Shown: piece by piece, positions 60,831 through 64,000 of the stretch
How positions within the stretch are numbered: the first letter of the stretch is position 1
Layout of the letters: each line of letters begins with the position of its first letter
DNA from: Culex pipiens pallens
Lineage: Eukaryota; Arthropoda; Insecta; Diptera; Culicidae
Direction: 5' to 3'
NCBI RefSeq assembly: GCF_016801865.2
Contig: NC_068938.1
Coordinates: forward strand, 214,083,611-214,147,610
Length of the DNA stretch: 64,000 nucleotides
Notes under the pieces: generated by a model
What the model was told of the DNA's origin: nothing
What the model saw: only the letters and a program-made list of their open reading frames with translations
The model's database searches: none
Made by a program: the position numbers and the translations under genes

Positions 60831-62160
60831 TGTGAACGATGACGGCAGCAACAAACCACCACGATATATGTGTGCAGTGCACTCTGTGCTATTTGTGGCC
60901 GAACCGGTTCTCTGGTCCAAGCCTTCCTTCGGCACTGCCAGGACAACTCCAAGTAGCCAGACGTGGCCACCAAATCTGGCTCATGGCTACACAACTGCCC
61001 GCCGAGCTCCGTGGTATGTGTGCGTGACAGCTGAGGTTCGCGAAATTCCACCAAATGATGTAATTTCGGCCCAAACCGTATAATTTTGACTCTCTTCCTC
61101 TCGTTGCAAGGCGAATTGGCCGCGCCGCCGGTCCTTGGGTGGAAATTCGCACTTGGACTCGTGGAAGGTCTGCCCCGCTAATTGGCGCTAAACAAATCGC
61201 GCCGAAAAAATCGCGAAGAATCTTGGAGGCAGTTGCATTGCTTGCAATTTTTAAACCATTTTGAAACGCATCTCAGAGGGGTGGAATCGAGGGGGTTACC
61301 AACCACCCCCTCCGGCAGCAGACACAGTCTCAGGATGGTGAAGAGAGGTAAAACAACTTTCAAAAGAGTGCAACGCCGCCGCCACGCGGAATCCAATCGG
61401 AAAGAGTCGGGGGTGCCGCAAGGCTTCTGGCTTTGCGAACGTAAAATTGGTAATTAGCATCCCTAGTGTGTCATTAGGCTACGCGGCGTTGCACAATTGG
61501 CCGGGCTGCACAAAGTCGTTCTGCCCAATCAACCGTGTTCAGGCGGTCAATGAGGGGGGTGATTTGGCGCCACCATGGCTGTGTGTAGCTAACTAGCCGT
61601 GGATGAGCACCTTTGGTAATCCTTTCTAGTAGTAGTAACAGCTGCTAAACGGCTTGATTTTGGCCGATTACACGCGATTTTGGGAAGAAAGGTGAATGTG
61701 GGTTTGTCGGTTTGAGCTATTTGGAACGAATTACGCCATGTTTGGTTTGGTTTGTGGCGTGTGATTTGCGAGGAAATTGGATTGCTTGCAGCGGGTTCGT
61801 CGCTTTTGAGCGTTGAAATCTTTTATTAAAGATGTTGCTTTTTGGATATGGAGATGCTTCTCGAAGAAAGCTTTTAACAATAAAAACATATCAAGGGTGC
61901 TAACGACTGGTGGATTAATACTCTTATTTGGTTCTCGGCTTCTCAATCCCAGCAGCAAGTATACCGAAATATGGTTTTATATTGAATAAAAAAAAAACAA
62001 AATTTCGTTTTACTTGAAAAGCCGAGAAGTAAATAAGTTTAAAATCATATTTATAATTCAATAATAATTTTTGAAAATGGCATTGTGATGGTGCTGGAAT
62101 CAATATACTTATTTTTTCTTTCCAAGGATTTGCTAGAACCAACTATCTGAGAACAAGTCT
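60831..62160. other. No gene seen; GC-rich island 60831-61700
   Basis: The most GC-rich stretch of the right flank. A minus-strand frame near 61396 has a hydrophobic run that mimics a signal peptide, but it lacks an in-frame ATG. The stretch could be regulatory or a UTR exon; undetermined. Confidence 0.4.
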
Positions 62161-62315
62161 AGAGTTTTTTTTTGAAAAGGTCCTATAAACCAAATTTTGT
62201 TTTTTTTTTTTGCTTTTTGAGTGTTTTTAGAGCCGCCTTGAGTCAGTGGTATTCAAAAACACTCAAAAAGCAAAAATTAAAATTTTGGTTTATTGGACCT
62301 TTTAAAAAAAACTCT
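62161..62315. mobile_element. Hairpin MITE, 155 bp
   Basis: AGAGTTTTTTTTTGAAAAGG and its inverse enclose arms of about 60 bp; the loop is AGAGCCGCCTTGAGTCAGTG. No clear target duplication. Confidence 0.65.
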
Positions 62316-62470
62316 GGAAGTTTTAATCTGGCGATGTTATTTTTGTTACATTAAATTTCTGATTGTCTTGTTATCAGAAACAAAGTTGACTTTATAGCTG
62401 TCGGCCACCATTGCTAGTACCAACCACTACTGTCTTCCTTTCAACTACAAGTGTTTGAGTAGAATTTTTA

Positions 62471-62528
62471 GAGCGCCCGCCGCGGAATTCGAACCAGCAA
62501 CCTCTGGATTGTGAGTTCAGTGCGCGGC
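62471..62528 (-). pseudogene. tRNA-like fragment
   Basis: Read on the minus strand: a CTGAACTCACAATCCAG anticodon-arm-like stretch, then GCTGGTTCGAATTCCGC as T-arm and a GC-rich 3' side. The 5' half with the A box is missing. A truncated tRNA or SINE head is likely. Confidence 0.45.
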
Positions 62529-63014
62529 AAAAAAAAATCTTTTGTGCTTGCGAACCTTAATCACCCGCGAAAGAGAGAGGACACGAAACACGCAAAAGAA
62601 AATCGCTCCCGAACTTATCGAAAAAATCAATCAGTAGAAGATTTTTTGGAATTCTCATTGTTAGCACCACTTGAATCAATTTATTTCGTTTTGTTTACAA
62701 TTACGATTTTTTTTCTCTTGGTGAGCGTCAAAAGATTCTCTTTTACTGATGATTCTTTCATCGCTGCTTGTTATTGATTTAGTATTTTTATTGTAAGTTA
62801 AATGTGTTATTATTTTGGTTGTTTTATCCTTCAAATATGATTATAGAAAATTTGGTATTAGGCTTCAAGAAAAAAAGCTTGTTCTGTATAAATATTTCAT
62901 TTCCTTCTTTGGAAAATTCTAATCTCAATGAGATCATCAATATAAATAAAAAAATTTAACTCGCATCGCATTCTCTTTTTAAAACATGTGGATGATTGGA
63001 AAATGTTTTATATA
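62529..63014. other. No gene seen
   Basis: AT-rich sequence; a short open frame at 62511-62777 has no recognisable motif. Confidence 0.35.
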
Positions 63015-63141
63015 CACACAAAAAATAGTTCCAAATGTTACATCATTTATGATGTAACACTTTTGCACGTCATTAAACATTTAAATTCAAATGCAATTTG
63101 ATGTAAATTTGCAACAAATTCACACATTTTTTTTGCCTGTG
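63015..63141. mobile_element. CACAG-family MITE with TA duplication, 127 bp
   Basis: The ends CACACAAAAAATAG and TTTTTTTTGCCTGTG are inverse copies with small changes. TA lies on both sides (63013-63014, 63142-63143). The interior has ATGTTACATCA and TGATGTAAC phrases. Confidence 0.7.
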
Positions 63142-63666
63142 TAGATTAGAAAAAAAAATCTTTTCAGTTTCAAACGTGTTTTAAAAAAAAACTTAAAAAA
63201 TGAAGCCTAAATATTATATTGGATTCTTCTTTTAAATCAATTGAAAAGTTTAAATGCATGAAATTATCTACAGAAGAGCTGAAAATTTTGATATTTTCAA
63301 AAAGTGAAGAAACTAAATTATCACAATAAAACATGTTTGCAATTTAGAAACCCAACTCTACAATTTTGAAGTTGCTCAAATCTATCATACCTTGAAGAAA
63401 CTGATGCGTTTACTGACATGAACAATAAAAAATCGAGTTGTGTAATTATTTATGAATAGAATTTGAAGAATAATGCTTAATTTTCATGCGCTATTCTGAA
63501 ACAAAAATCTTTAATTGGTATTTTTGGTATGACAAAAAAATGGCAAGGAAATTTAATGTATGATATTGCTATTTATTTAAATGTAAAAAAAAATGATTAA
63601 ATTCTTTTAATAGATTATAACTGAATAAAACATACTTTTTTTTAAAATGGATAAATACATCACTTG
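63142..63666. other. No gene seen
   Basis: AT-rich. 63378-63415 is an inverted single end of the CAGTAAACG family (TCTATCATACCTTGAAG, then GCGTTTACTG). Confidence 0.4.
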
Positions 63667-63823
63667 GGCTTCATCCATAAAGTACGTCACGCTAAAATCA
63701 GCCAAAATTTAACCCCCCCTCCCCCCCTTTGTCACGCTTTTCCTATACTTACAACACGCAATGTCACACTTGCTCAGACCCCCCCTCCCCCCCTAGAGCG
63801 TGACATACTTTATGGATGACGCC
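63667..63823. mobile_element. MITE with CATCCATAAAGTACGTCACG ends
   Basis: 157 bp; TCATCCATAAAGTACGTCAC on the left and the inverse GTGACATACTTTATGGATGA on the right, with two C-rich runs inside. This terminal type is common in mosquito and other arthropod genomes. Confidence 0.8.
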
Positions 63824-64000
63824 TTGACATTCAGAAAATCATTGAAAAATCCTTAATAATCGAAAGTTATTGAAAAGAAATAGAAAGAAAAAATCAACAG
63901 ACAGCTACCTTTATTTTTACATCGTTTATGACTTTGTAAACTTACATATATTAATTTAATATTTTCAAAAATGTTTTTATATTGTTATGAATATCTGGTT

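Noticed and set aside
61300..61396. Possible signal-peptide exon of CDA2 on the minus strand (hydrophobic run, phase-1 GTAACC donor)
   Set aside because: The frame opens with TTG and has no in-frame ATG before an upstream stop; the hydrophobic stretch is interrupted by arginine and the donor is weak.
55675..63415. Pair of CAGTAAACG ends read as one 7.7-kb element
   Set aside because: The sequence between shows no arm complementarity beyond the ends; two independent fragments are simpler.

Overview
This is eukaryotic, insect DNA and most likely from a culicine mosquito; Culex fits best, but that is inference. The single gene I can support is a split gene on the minus strand with consensus splice sites. 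Its product is an insect chitin deacetylase of the CDA2 (vermiform) type. Almost everything else is AT-rich intergenic or intronic sequence packed with small non-autonomous transposons, long foldback (inverted-repeat) elements, tandem arrays and fragments of retroelements or Helitron-like elements.

Layout. 1-39.2 kb is the 3' flank of the gene: nested mobile elements separated by short GC-richer unique islands with no convincing gene. 39,802-53,443 holds four coding exons of the deacetylase, read right to left: 53,286-53,443 (propeptide and first part of a peritrophin-A chitin-binding domain), 49,351-49,600 (rest of that domain and an LDL-receptor class A domain), 40,808-41,129 (linker and start of the catalytic domain) and 39,802-40,630 (rest of the catalytic domain and stop). 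The first coding exon, with the start codon and signal peptide, was not found and may lie to the right of the window. The 8.2-kb intron between exons two and three of this set carries a 144-bp tandem array with a 1.93-kb near-palindrome inserted in it; the 3.7-kb intron carries a 1.25-kb palindrome. 53.4-64 kb is the upstream intron or 5' flank, with a hAT-type element and several small elements.

Repeat landscape. Many elements have both ends and target duplications visible: two hAT-like elements with exact 8-bp duplications, a TTAA-flanked foldback, a family of short elements with CACAG...CTGTG ends and dinucleotide duplications (five copies), TA-flanked elements, and a minus-strand non-LTR retroposon 3' end bounded by a 25-bp duplication. 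Foldbacks of roughly 0.9 to 1.9 kb recur, often with other foldbacks inserted in them. The gene's predicted product acts in the extracellular cuticle and tracheal chitin matrix. I see no operon-like or multi-gene system here.
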